The notes under the pieces are model-generated. The model saw only the letters and a program-made list of their open reading frames with translations. It ran no database searches and had not been told where the DNA came from. The translations under genes were made by a program, and so were the position numbers. Source: Gamarada debralockiae (Eukaryota > Ascomycota > Leotiomycetes > Helotiales > Hyphodiscaceae). Taken from it: a stretch of DNA of 64,000 nt. Location: contig NXFV01001562.1 of NCBI GenBank assembly GCA_002803225.1, positions 1 through 64,000 on the forward strand, in the 5' to 3' direction. This document shows positions 1 to 11,819 of the stretch, one piece after another. How positions within the stretch are numbered: position 1 is the stretch's first letter; the number at the start of each line of letters is the position of its first letter.

Positions 1-3000
1 ACTGCTGGGAGGAGCACTTTTCCTCGCTCGCTCTTTCCCTGGATTATATACAACATAGCCAAAGTATAAACAAAGCGTTCATCCCAACGAACGATTCTTC
101 TTCCTACTACACGAGGCACAACAACGTTACATTTTTGGTTACTTCTGAATCATTCAAGTGCCTTGAACACCCTGCGATATACATGTATATCAAGTCTCTC
201 CAGCACACCAAGACACCGGAGACGAGCCTCTCCTTGGGACTGTCAAAGCAAAGTCCACACCAGCGCCTACCAGTCTCAACATCTACTCATGTAAGATACT
301 CCATACTCCAGTACTTCATCCCCTCAAACAATCTGAACAAGACTGACGATTCTCGGATAGACCAGCGTATTACCCCAGCAACTCCGACTCAACTCCGCCG
401 TCGCTACGCATCAGATAGCCTTGAATATGACGGACACGAAGAAGAAACAAGAGCTTCCCAAGCCCGACATCCTCACAGCGAGTCCGCCAGTCTCTCCTTC
501 TTGGGGATGCAGATATCCCGTCGGTTCGGTCATCTTTGACGCTCTTACATCGAGCCCAGCCAGTCACCGAACGGCCACGAACGATGAGCAACAGGGCGCC
601 TCTCCAATTCTTTCACCCCGAGTGAACGATTGCAAGGACCCTGCTCCGCATCATCCTATCGACATCTTCGGAACCAACCCCGATAATCGTTCAGACATGA
701 TGAACGATTCAGCAGGTAGTCGTTCAGCTAAGATGAACGATTCACTAATGGCGCTCAAACCCCGAACCGACAAGCCGGTATCCCGGATAGTCCTGCGTTC
801 CGCGAAATCAATCGTTGAAACTAGGTCAACCATTGAAATAGAGTCGTCCAAAAAGCTCATATTCCCTATCCAATCGTCTCGAGCCAGTGGATTGCCTCAC
901 GAACGGATCATCCTCTTGAGTGTTGCACGCCCCTTCGACTTAAGTCAACGATTCAAGATGCGGAAGATTTGGATCTCGAGAATAGGATTCGTTCCGCACT
1001 CTATCGCCGACGCCGACCAATCGCTCTATCTGGTCCAACGATTCACAAGATGGTCAGATGGGATCCTATCATCATATCCTGCCGATCTCCGAAACCAATC
1101 GCTGAATCCATTTCAACAATTGAAAAGGAGGCGGCGGGCAATGCACATATCCCAATCCCCCATCTGAATCAGCGACTCGAAAAGACCTATCCGGATTGCA
1201 GGATTGCGTCAACACTATCTGTTCGTTGAAAAAGCATGACCGATTCATACTTCGGGAACTCCTACACGCCTGGATCCACGAGCACCCGCGTTCCAGACAC
1301 CCGCCACTCTAGGGGCTCATAATCGTTCAGAAAACTTGAACGATTGTAATACTTGGTCTACGCTACCAATTCTCAAGAGTCCACAAAGGGGGCCCCTGCC
1401 CCCGATCTGGATCCGAACCTCCAAGCCCATCAGCCTGCTCTGCGATCCGGCCGATCCGGTCCTGCCAATCGTTCACCCAGTCCCAACGATTCAAAAAAGA
1501 CCAGCAGATTCTGGTCCGGCCAACCTTATCCGCCCCCTCAAGCCAGCATATGCCCTCAATCGCTCATCGCGTTTCAACGATTGACGGAGACGGGTATGGC
1601 CGTGAGGCGAAGACACTTGATCCGGAGTGGGCGAAGTCTATACTGGATAGATTATAGCCAAGTATCCGTTGACTGGGAAGGTGAAGGCTGCAGCGCCAAC
1701 GGAGAGTAAGGGCCGGCTTGCAGCAGCCATACAGCAGCGTCTGGAGTACCTATTGATGCAGGAGAGAGAGAAAAAGGGCGCAGAGGCTAAGGCGGATATG
1801 AATCGTTCAGTTCAAATGGGAGATTGACGGATACATGATTTTGAATCGTTCATTAGAAATGAGCGATTGGGATAGCGGATTGCAAACATGATTAGAATCA
1901 CTGAAATAGAATCAGCGAATGAAATGAAGTCTTTTGACGTATCAATTAGGATATGATCCATACTCTTAAGAGTTCTAAATCCTAATCGTTCAAACAGATT
2001 GAACGATTTAGATATCTTACATTCCAAAATCCGGCTGTGGAAATTAAAATACTTGATGTCAATCGTTCCAGCAATTTCAGCTATCGAAACAAGGCCCTTC
2101 AAGGAGCTTTCCTCGAAACTATCGACTTCAATTGCTCATACAAATTGAAAGTTCAGACCTCGTCGTTTGCGAGAGGCTCTCTTTTCTAGTCACCTCCGTT
2201 TCGACGTTCAATGTACTATATCCCAATTAACACAGTACTGCATAATTTGGAAGATAAAATACCAATTATTCAACACGTTTCAGTGGCCAAATATGGACCC
2301 GTTGAAGCGTCTACTTCTCGTCCGGAAACCTTGGAGTCCAATCGTTCAATCTGAATGAGTGACTCAGATTCGCTGTCATCCGGAGATCATCCTTCTTTCA
2401 AAACTGTAATCGTCAGGGGGTGGAGAACGATTGACATCCCAGATTCCAATGACCGCGATATGCTGATTCTCGACGTTAATCCTCAAGGGGGCGCACCATC
2501 TAAGAGACATCACAGGAGATCTCCATTGACTGAGAAGACTACGGTAGCATTGAAAGAAGGATTCTGAGTTGCTGATTCTGAGAGATTGTGAGACGGACTT
2601 TGGGATCAGCAGATACATGAGTTTTTGGCCATGGGGATGCCGCATGACGCACGGGAAAGCAGCAGAATTCAATCGCTGGTTTGGAAACAGGGATTCATTG
2701 TTCCCTGAATAAGATTGATGGTTTACTGTTGGCATAGGATATCAACCAGTCCGCATATTTTGAGAGCTCAGGAGGAGAGACTTCACCCAGGTTCTCTGGA
2801 TGCAATACTCTCAGCTTTGATGGCTGGACTTGAAAAAGTGATTCAACGTTATTCACTCGAATGAGTTGAACAATTGGACTTCAAATCGTTCACATGGATT
2901 CAGTGATGGACATTTTACCAATTCTTCGATATTCATGAGACCTTGATGTTGATCCTCAAAGAGATTTGAAGCGGCCGCACGGAACCTTGCATCGAACAAA

Positions 3001-3243
3001 ATCAACAACCTCGAGACATCACAGACCGTCCTCTGCTGACTTCACCTTGTCGAAGTCTTCAAATTTGACTCGAATTCACTCGCGGAATGAATTGGATATA
3101 AAGTCATATTCCACAACGCGTCGGATTCCAACACCAGGACGCGTTGTTCTGGTTCTCTTCGAGGTCGACAAAGACCTTGACCCTCACCTCTGCACCAAGC
3201 CTTTTATCCATTCAACCCTCTCACAAATACTGTACAGTACGAA
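1..3243. other. Gene-poor region upstream of MED1 with dyad array
   Basis: No open frame here looks like a conserved protein. The longest (421-1167, +) runs through several copies of the 25-bp inverted repeat and has no recognisable domain, so I do not call it a gene. GC content is ordinary, so this is not an AT-rich repeat-mutated stretch like 22.9-24.5 kb. The distal part of the MED1 promoter and its 5' UTR must lie at the right-hand end. What stands out is the inverted-repeat array, annotated separately. Confidence 0.6.
73..2908. repeat. Array of ~20 imperfect 25-bp inverted repeats (9-7-9)
   Basis: The unit is AATCGTTCA, seven unconserved bases, then TGAACGATT. Perfect copies lie at 685-709, 1321-1345 and 1984-2008. 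Copies with 14-17 of 18 arm bases matching start at 607, 718, 810, 1019, 1097, 1467, 1558, 1801, 1844, 2340, 2408 and 2884. Weaker copies (11-13 of 18) start at 929, 1896, 2061, 2130, 2671 and 2851. A copy with a 6-bp gap lies at 73-96. The gap length is constant while its sequence is not. Spacing between units is irregular (33 to about 260 bp). This fits a symmetric DNA site, a short RNA hairpin or a decaying palindromic repeat. I know no described family with this form. Confidence 0.85.
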
Positions 3244-5350
3244 ATGGCGACTCCAACCGCACTCGCATCCAAACATGCGCCCTCCCAAGCGGTAGCCACA
3301 CCCCCCGTCTCAACGCCCTTCTCAGCGTCTCACGGGCATCCAGCCTTCTCACCCCACGGCCCGCGCTCTGTCGTGCCTTCCCCGCAACAAGTCAAGAAAT
3401 CGCCTGCGAATTCAAATACGTTATATGGGTATCCGAGTGGGAGTGGAGGTGGACATCCTTCGAATTCGAGTTTTGGGGCGGGGTATGACAGTCCTTCTGC
3501 GGCGATGGCTTTGGGTGGTGTGCCGAATTTGGCGGATCTGGGACTCGATGGCATGGGTGGGGGAGTGTCGGGGATGGGAGCGTTGGGGAGTTTGGGGAGG
3601 GGTGATGAGGATGAGCGGAAGAGAAGGCTGGGGGTTGTTATGGATATTTTGAAGGTATGTTCTCTGCGGTTGAGGGGTTGGGATTGCGTCGGGAGGGAGA
3701 AGTGCTAATGCTTGTGTACAGACGAACAAGGGACGCCTCAGCGAAGCAGGCATCGAGAGATTGGCTCGACGTGTAGGACTCGAGTGTTTATGGGAGGCAC
3801 ACATGGGCAGCGGAGGCAGCACGCGGACATTGATCATTGCAGGCTCTGCATTGGCACTCGACATCGACTTCTCGAATAACATAGTCAAGAAGGTTGCCCT
3901 CTCATTCCCCGATTCTGCGGAGACAGTTACTCGACATACAGAGAAAGCTGGGAATATGCTGCTTAGAGATCTGGAGTTCAAGCCTAATGAAAGCCCCTTA
4001 ACGAAGATGCTGGATCGTTTTGCGGCGAATTTGGAGAGATTGGCTGCGTTGGATAAACTGAGTGTTATACCGGGATTGAACTGTCATGAGGCGATTGCGG
4101 GCATTTATGAGAGTTTGGAAAGACTGCATAAATGGGAGGTGGAGAGATTGAAAGAGCAGGAGGATATGAATGGGAAACGAGACGAGTATGTTGAGCGGAC
4201 GGCGATGTGTATGAAGAGCGGCAAGCCGATTATGCATACGCGAGATAGACTCGGCATGAGCCTCGATTACTGGCAAGAGAAACGGCGAGTTGCGGCCAAA
4301 GGGGCGAAGCAAGAGCAGAAGACGTGGTCGTTGTTGGTGGAGTGCGCACCGATGCCTCCCATGGTCTATCCTCCACTACGGGTATCAGAGAAATGGATAT
4401 CTCCCGAGATACAAAAGGAGAATCCTCCAGCTGAAGACCTGTTCCTTGCGGCGGGAGGTCCGGTATTGGACTGGCTAGAGCCTGAAAATACCCTTCTCCC
4501 TAACACCGAAGCTCCCAAGGTCGACGCGATGGAAGGCATAGACCAGCCTTCGAACCAGAAGTTCCCTGAAGTCATATTCGTCGCCAAATTTGACCCTCCT
4601 TTGATCGTTCCCTATGGCATTGCAATGCAGATCTGCAGCTCTACGAATGCGCCGTTGGATATGTACCAACAAAGTACATTTGACGGACTCATGTTTCCTC
4701 CCAGCCCAGAAGACAAAATCGACACTGGCGAAGGACGAACAATCAAGCAACAGACCACCGTCCCAATCTTTTCCAAAAATGGCGAAAAGACAACTCAAAT
4801 CCACAAAAACACGCTGTTCATTGAGAAAATCGATTACGGACGAACCTTGACCGAACTCCCATTCTCCCATCCTAGACAATTGGTAGAAATGTTGCCTGCT
4901 CTCCGCCAATACGCATTCCTCTCAACCCTCCTCTCCAAATTGTTTCCTTCATCCAAAACCGCCCCCGCCGAATCCTCGCCAAGCACAGCTAAACTGGAGA
5001 AGAAGAACAAAAAGGACGAATTCGCCTCCTTCATGTCCCAATCCTCCTCATCCCTCCCCACCTCAACTCCCTTGAAAATCGACATCTCATTCACAGCCCA
5101 ACCCCTCCCACGTCTCCAAGTCGTCTTCCCATTCAAGAACCGAACCGCGAATGTCATCTTTGACATTAAGTTGAATGGGGTCGTGGAGGTTGTTTCGCAG
5201 AATGTGATTCCGGAGGTTGTGGATGGTGATGGTGATGGGATGGATGGGGGACAGGGAGATGGGGTGAAGGCAAGCGATTTGGGAACGATGCTGGAGATTA
5301 CGGAGGATTTGGGGATTTGGGTTGAGTTTGTTAGGAGGCGTTTGGGTTGA
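3244..5350 (+). CDS. MED1: Mediator complex subunit 1 (Med1)
   Basis: Two exons, 3244-3654 and 3722-5350, joined by a 67-bp intron with a GCTAATG branch site; predicted 679 aa. The first ~115 residues are low-complexity (Pro, Ser, Ala, then Gly) and probably disordered. The Med1 domain begins near residue 120 (DEDERKRRLGVVMDILK, then TNKGRLSEAGIERLARRVG) and covers most of the rest, as in fungal Med1. Med1 sits in the middle module of Mediator and links activators to RNA polymerase II in the nucleus. A Lys/Glu-rich stretch (residues ~400-430) and a Gly/Asp-rich loop near the C-terminus are probable insertions. The ATG was chosen because it is the first in frame and the frame stays open to the intron. 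It converges on the exportin gene. Confidence 0.85.
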
Positions 5351-6148
5351 GGGAAAGGAAGGATAGGAGAGTGTGATACCCGGCTTTAGATACTGAAATA
5401 TATGCCATGCTCTTTTGATCTTATGCTTGCTCTATTGGGGTCTCTTTGATCTTTAAGGTCATGAGCTAGCTTCTCTATTCTCAACCTGGACAGAGAACGG
5501 TATTTGAATATTGATCATGTGTCCGCCGGCCAGGAAGCAAGAGGGTCAGCGATTCAGAGGTCAAAGGAAAGCAAGATGATAGGGGTTTTGATTACACACG
5601 TTAAAATCATGTTGAACAATCACTCGTATTAAAAGGGGAATAGACTTATTTGCCATGTATCATAGGTATTGTGTGAAGTGCCTCCGGAACTACTTATAAC
5701 ATCCCTCGTCTTTCATATCTCATTTGCACCCATGTTTCCATCCCATCCATACCTTCATGCATGATTGCTCCTAGGGGGAGAGGTATCAAAGTCGAATTCT
5801 TCTTCGCAAATGCAATCAACGTGTATCGCCTCGCGATATGTGAGAGAAGTAATCTAAACCAAAAAGGAACTTTTAAGACAATCAACTCATCAAAATCCCA
5901 ACTCCATCGGCAGGAACCCTTCACGCGTGTTGTTGTCCGAGGGAAAGTGGTGGCGGAAACGTGAAATTTCATTATCCAGAGGGAAGAAAACGCCATGGTA
6001 CGAGAGGTAGGTGAAGGCGTCAAAGATCGTACATGTCCCAGCCATCCGCATGGTTGTTGACCAAATTGGATCGATGGTTGGATCTTTTGGTTGGCCTGGA
6101 AGTTTGTGATTCGACCTCCGCATATTCGGTCCTCAGCTCTTCTTCTAG
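5351..6148. other. Convergent 3' region between MED1 and CRM1
   Basis: About 0.8 kb between the stop codons of MED1 (+) and exportin-1 (-). It should hold both 3' UTRs. No conserved frame, RNA gene or repeat is apparent. Confidence 0.6.
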
Positions 6149-9100
6149 TCACAACTCGTCATCGTCGTCTGCAAGCTCAGCTGGCTTGAGCAAACCGCCG
6201 ACCTTCGACAGACGCTCCCGCTCAGCTGCCTTGGCATCTCTGTCTTGTTGTTCCTTCTCCTCGGCGTACAACTCGGCATTGTCACCAGCGAACTCCTTCA
6301 ACTGAATGAGGAAGTCACGTAGATTGAGCTTGAATCGGTCGTAGGCGTTGTTCAGGGTAAACAGACCCTCAACGAAGTTCTTGATTTGAGTACTACCAAC
6401 AGTTAGTAAGTAACAGCGTGATTTTCGAATGGTAAGCTTACGGTTGAAGGTTAGGGAAAGCATTCTGCAACAAGTTAGCAACGAAGCCTCCCAAGAATTC
6501 CTTGTTGCTTGTTCCGGCAGGAGCCTGATCTGAGGTATAAATTGGTCCTTGGATCTTGGGCGCTGTGCCGTCAGCGGGATGGATCAAGTAGAACATTCGA
6601 GAAAGCAACATGGATTGCGACTTAAAGCCGGCCTTGTGGTCTGTGTCGGTAAGAACAAAGAAGACGTCTTGCAGGATCGGAACAAAGAATTGCTGGAAGA
6701 AGGCATTCGATGTTGCGGGATCCGTCTCTGCAATGTTAGTGATCAACTCCAGACACATGTTGAGGCCGGCGTATTCAACTTCGCGGTTGTCGTGCTTGCT
6801 TGCCCACATGCAAGAGTCAATGACGAACTTGAATTGTCGGTTGTCGAGCTTGAGAAGAGCTTCACCATTGTTAAAAAACCGTGCGAATTAGACAGGGAAA
6901 TTAAGCTTACCAGGGAAGCAGTGAAGATTGATGGCGCGAAGGAGGGTGAAGAATTCGACTCGGTGCTCTGGAAACTCAGAGAAGTCTTTGTTAATCATCT
7001 CAAGTGTGCATTCAAACACATTCTCCATGATGGTTGGTACTTGGTCTTCCATTAGAGCCTATAAACACGTCAGTAAATCGTCCATTGAAACACAAGTAGC
7101 AAAACAGAAAGGGTATGCACCACTGAATATCTCGAGCGATGAGGGGTCCAACGTACAGAAAGCTTGGTAATGATGGTTGACATGACCTTCAAAACTTCAG
7201 CATCTCGAGCATTTGGCACGTTGCGGTTATAGTCGAGGAGAACGGCTTCAAGGAGAGCTGGGACAATATTGGTTCGGACCATCTCGAGATCATCAGCCTT
7301 CTCGACATAAGTCTCGATAAGCTTCAAGATTTCCTTCTTGATAGTTCGTAATCCTCGAACTCTGGGCATCTTTGTCGCAACATCACCTATTCAATGTCAG
7401 TAACTTTGCAAAAAGCAGCCATGGGTAAGAACTCACCATCTCGGGCAACAGCCTCGGAGATCATTTGGCTCGTAGCCCGGTACATGGACAACATGTCGAG
7501 GTAGATTCGGCCAATTTGAGGGTAGAAGTAGCTTCCAATCGATGTACAAGCAGAAACGTTCGTCTTCATGACATTTCCTATAACCTTGATGGTATCTGCA
7601 TCCTGCAAGATCGAAGGATTTGCGGTAGCTTGAGCAATGATAGCATCCCAAGCAGCATTCGGATATGACATCAACTCAGCAATAAGTCTCTCCTGGGCAT
7701 TCTTCTGAGGTTGCGCAGCAATCATGTAACCACAGGCTTCATAGAATGTATGGACTTGTTGAGGAGAGAGATCGCAGGTAATCTTGCGCATGGTTCTAAC
7801 GATTTCCTCGATGAATGGCTCCGACTCACCAGGCTGTAATGCAACAAAGTGTCGCTTGCATTGTCGGGCAATCTTGATGAATGTATCACAAGCCATGTCC
7901 TGAACACCCTCATGGGATTCGTGCATAAACTCAAAAAGCTTGTTGACAACGGTCTTCAAGAACTTCCAGTGTGCCTTCAAGAATCGTGGATATTGACCAA
8001 CGATATACATGATGTTGCTGGCAACCACAGCCTTGTTGTCCTTGCCCCGTTTCATCTCGGTCAAGCCAAGAAGATCCTTGATGACTGTGACCAAAAATCG
8101 CTTTTCAGTCTCCTCGTTCATGGCAAGAGAGATCGATCCGATGGCCCAACATAACGTGTTGCAGTTTGCCCAGGACCATTCGGTACCATCGACTTGGCGT
8201 GCCAACTTATCGGTCATGATGTTTTCGGTGTCCACAACATCCAAGTGCGTAAGGTAAACCAAACATTCTCTGGTAGTCTTGTAGAGTTGAATGGTGTCAC
8301 TCTCCTTCACGAACTCTCTGACAATCTCTCCCTCATCGTTTTCGACAATCAAAACTTCTTCTGGTCTAACCATCTTCTCGATCATGACCACTCTAAGGTT
8401 GGAGAGTACTTCGTTGTACTTGTGCTTGCGAAGAGGGTAGTTCGCCAGGACGCTTGGGTTTGGAGCGCCTTGGTTTGAGAGACCGCCAACACCCATGTTG
8501 ATGAGTGGGTTGACATCGGTAATTGGAAGGGATTGCATCTCATCGTATAACTCTTGAACAAGCTTGGTCCAGTATTCTAAGCAAATCTTGAAGATCTCTC
8601 TATCGTCGATTTGTGAGATTCGAATGAGGTAGAAGTGGGCATGTGTTAGGAAGTCGCGGTTTGGAAGGTTTTCGATGAGCTGCCAAATGAGTTAGTCCGT
8701 AAAATGGACGAAGTTGGACAGGGGACTTACATTTAGATGAACGCTGAAGAAGTTGCAAAGGAAAAGTGCCAAGTTTTGAATGAATTCTTGGTCTTTAGAG
8801 TTGCTGGAGCTGTAAGTGGTCTTAAGGTCGAGCGACAGGGGGATGATCTTGGAGATGGTTGTCAACACCTCTGTGAACATCTGCACAAGCTTCTCGTCGT
8901 ATGCATTCTGCTGGGCGCCAGTCTGCAGACCACCAATCTCGGTCAAGCACTTCAGCGTAACGTTTCTGAACTCTGGCATTTCCAAAAACCGGGTTCGAAG
9001 TGTATCGATGATGGGAGTCTCAAAGATATATCCAAGCGGGATCCAGTTGAAGAAACGGAGAAGAGTTTCCAGAGTAGCCTTGATCAAGCTTGCTTGAGTT

Positions 9101-9926
9101 GCACTATTCAAGACCTCGTTGCAGAGCTGGAAGATGGATGAGAATTCTGCGCACATCACAGTCTTTAGGTTCTTGGTCTTGGCCGAAGTCATTTGATCCG
9201 CCGAGAAATCGAAAACCTCTTCCGATAGCAGTCTCAAAATGGACATGTTGTTCTCGCATATGGACAGACTTGTGTGGCAGGAGGAGATGATTTCGTTGAT
9301 GAAGGTGGGCCAGTTGTGAGGCCATTCTTGCTTGAGGATGGATACGAGGACGAGGTTGAGTTTGTTGAGGAGGGTTCGCTGGGCTTTGAGGGATTCTTCG
9401 GAGCCTGAACATTGGATGATGAAGCTAACCACGAAGTTTCGAATACCTGGAGAATGTCAGTATATTCCGCGAAACCAGTCAAGCTGGCGCTGTCACCTTG
9501 GCACTGTTCCCGGGGCAGAACCTTCCATCTGGTCATGATAACATTGTCGAGTACTTGCAAGCCCAAGTCTATAATTTGTCAGCATCACGGTATTCCAAGA
9601 AATGAAGGCGAGGGGCACAAACATTTGGTCTGCGGGTATGTAGCTTCTTGCAAGATCTTGTCAACTAACAGCCATGCATCGGGGTCCTCCTTGAACTGTT
9701 ATGAGGCGTCAGCGGAGCCCAATATTATGAGATCATCATCGGCGCAAAGGAAGGTAGTACCTGGTTGAGGGTAGCTTGAGCAGCTTTTTGCTATGCATCC
9801 AACGCGTCAGTGAATATTCTCTTCTTGAAACAAAGATGCCCCGGAGTAGTATATGCATACCGTTTCTCCTCGGCCTTCATAGAAGGCGCGGACTGTCGCG
9901 TCAAGCTCTTCAATGGTTGGAGCCAT
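6149..9926 (-). CDS. CRM1: Exportin-1 (Crm1/Xpo1), nuclear export receptor
   Basis: Ten exons: 9861-9926, 9761-9790, 9623-9695, 9497-9568, 8731-9446, 7437-8679, 7157-7386, 6911-7058, 6442-6859 and 6149-6392. The phases close exactly to give 1079 aa, the usual Crm1 length. The start ([20 protein letters not shown]) matches fungal Crm1 N-termini. The protein is a HEAT-repeat karyopherin that carries leucine-rich export-signal cargo with Ran-GTP through the nuclear pore. The NES-groove segment [15 protein letters not shown] is clear. Its Thr526 replaces the Cys that leptomycin B attacks in human and fission-yeast Crm1. The C-terminus is acidic (DDDDEL). The very small second exon (30 nt) would be missed by simple gene finders. 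This is a single-copy housekeeping gene; confidence is high. Confidence 0.95.
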
Positions 9927-10905
9927 CTTCGCGGTGTGAACTCCAAATATGTGACCTTTTCCTGCAGCGATAGATGTTTCCTACGCTTCGAGTGTGCTTT
10001 TGTGCAGCTTGCGCTGGTGGGAGAAGTCTTCTCGAGAGGACTTGTTCGTTGTTGAAGACGGCGTTGTCAGTTGTGGTTGTTGGCATTTCTTCCAGCCTCA
10101 ACTTTGACCTCAGATACGCTAGAGTTGCCCCACCAATTTCGCGCTAAACCCGTTTTGTGAACCGCGCAGAAACTCCGAGAGGGCGCGAGATGAAGATTTC
10201 ATTCACCTAGAGGGATTCACTCCCGAAAACCTCCAATTTCGCTATTCGTCGTCCCGTATATCCGGGATGATCGCCAAGTAGTCTCCTCCTAACAGGCTTG
10301 GATGTTGTTTTGTGGCTCATAGCCCTCCAGAAAGAGCTCTCTCGATATTACGCATTCACGTGTAATCTGCGACTGCGAGGCTGGCCAACTGTACCTCCCC
10401 ATCAGCATCGAATTTTCAAGGCAGAATTCCCTTTGGTGGTGAATTTTCTCGGTGTATATCTATGTGTATATCTACATCGGACTGTCCACTTCTAGGATTT
10501 GCCTCAGGGTCAAGACGAAGTCTGCTTTGGGATGCAAGATCCCAAAACGCTCGGAAGATGTGAACAATTCATATCCAAGGGAAGAGGTCTTTCGATAGAT
10601 CCTCAAATGAATCATTCCACTGCGGTGAGCGATATAGAGGCCGAGAGGATTCTCATTCCAATACAAGTTGATTTTTGGCAGGCAAATCGCTCACTGTATC
10701 CGAGTGATTACTTCATGGGATCTTGTGGAGCAATTAATGTGATGCTTCAGGCGAAGAGAAGAACAGATATATTTCATACAATCTCCCCCAAAGAACCCTC
10801 AAGTTCCAATATGTACAAGAATTCCCCTTATAATGCTCTTCCCGTCCTGTCACCGAGCAAGCGCCATCTAGACCAATACATCCCACCAACTCTCCTCTCA
10901 ATCAC
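9927..10905. other. CRM1 upstream region
   Basis: Promoter and 5' UTR of exportin-1 (transcribed leftwards) and the 3' flank of the next minus-strand gene. An open frame on + (10499-11188) overlaps the Ser-rich gene in antisense; its acidic end is the complement of Ser codons, so I reject it. Nothing else is visible. Confidence 0.5.
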
Positions 10906-11421
10906 CTACAAGAACGCAGCAAGTACACCCGCTAACCCCGCAAAGCCCAAAACATACTTCTCCATCTCCACCGCGCTTCCTCCAGACATAGTAACAGGCT
11001 TAGGCGCCGCAGTCGATGCCATAGACGAAGAAGCAGACGAAGCTTTAGATGAGGAGGATGTGCTGTTTGCCGACTTGACGGAAGAAGAGGCAGAAACGAT
11101 CACGAGAGCGGAGGTAGTGGTCGAGTTGGCGGGCTTGGTGGTTGATGAGACGAGGGGGGAGGTGCTGGTGGAAGCCTTGGTGGTTTGAGGAGAGGGTTGT
11201 TGCTGGGATAAGGGAGATAGATGTAGAGGAGGCGGAGGTTGAGGTTGAGATTTTGGTTGTCTGTGAAGAAATGTGGGAGGTTAGTTGAAGGTGCTCTGGG
11301 GAGGAGGCAGGCTTAGGGTGGGGAGGGGAGGAGAGCGGATAGCGGATAGCGTACGGTTGTGGTAGTTTTGGCCCAGTATGCCTATTACGGCTATGACGAC
11401 GAGAAGGGACGAGACACGCAT
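10906..11421 (-). CDS. Probable small GPI-anchored Ser/Thr-rich surface protein
   Basis: The downstream exon (from about 11260 to 10906) encodes a Ser/Thr-rich stalk (repeated TTKAS, STTKPANST, SASSS). It ends in a typical GPI-attachment tail: small residues (SGGSA), then a hydrophobic C-terminus (KYVLGFAGLAGVLAAFL). An upstream ATG at 11421 opens a secretory signal (MRVSSLLVVIAVIGILG), followed by a GT donor at 11354. The intron to the acceptor at 11261-11262 is plausible, but joining these two sites gives the wrong reading phase for the GPI tail. So either I have a splice site wrong, there is a further small intron, or the gene is broken. Serine-rich DNA is open in several frames, which adds doubt. 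Likely a cell-wall or plasma-membrane protein; no enzymatic domain. Confidence 0.5.
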
Positions 11422-11510
11422 TTTAGTTGGAGTTCGATGAGAGTATTCGTGTTTAGATAGTAGAGTTTATTGAAGAAGGAAAGTACTGTAAGTGGTTTGT
11501 GGCAGCGTCT

Positions 11511-11516
11511 TATATA
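11511..11516 (-). promoter_or_regulatory. TATA box of the GPI-protein gene
   Basis: A TATATA hexamer 90 bp upstream of the ATG at 11421 on the minus strand, in a plausible position for a short 5' UTR. Assigned by sequence and position only. Confidence 0.4.
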
Positions 11517-11819
11517 CCTATTATTGGGACTTGAGAAACACCACTTTCACACAAGATTTCCTCATTTTCTGGAAGCAGATGAGAAGGAACGAATCAGAAC
11601 GCCTTTTCTTCAAAGTGGCGGAGACCTCTCGTCTAGGCCCTCGTCTTGAATCGAGATTAACATTAGGGCCTTCTCGACGAGGCTGAAAGTTAGGATGAAC
11701 CGTACCATTCGAGTGGTGTCTGTCCAAGAGCACATGCTCAGAAATGGTCATCCTATCTTCTAGACCTGCCAACAGATATAATAGCAAGGGAGCGGCGCTG
11801 TTCACAGGAAGACCGCGAG

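Noticed and set aside
421..1167. 248-residue open frame on + across the dyad array
   Set aside because: It has no recognisable domain, and the inverted repeats fall in several frames and continue past its stop. The repeat signal is at DNA level.
3421..3981. 186-residue frame on - over MED1
   Set aside because: Antisense to the Gly-rich part of MED1, without conserved features.
10499..11188. 229-residue open frame on +
   Set aside because: Its acidic C-terminal half is the antisense of the Ser-rich GPI-protein exon, and the rest has no protein-like pattern.
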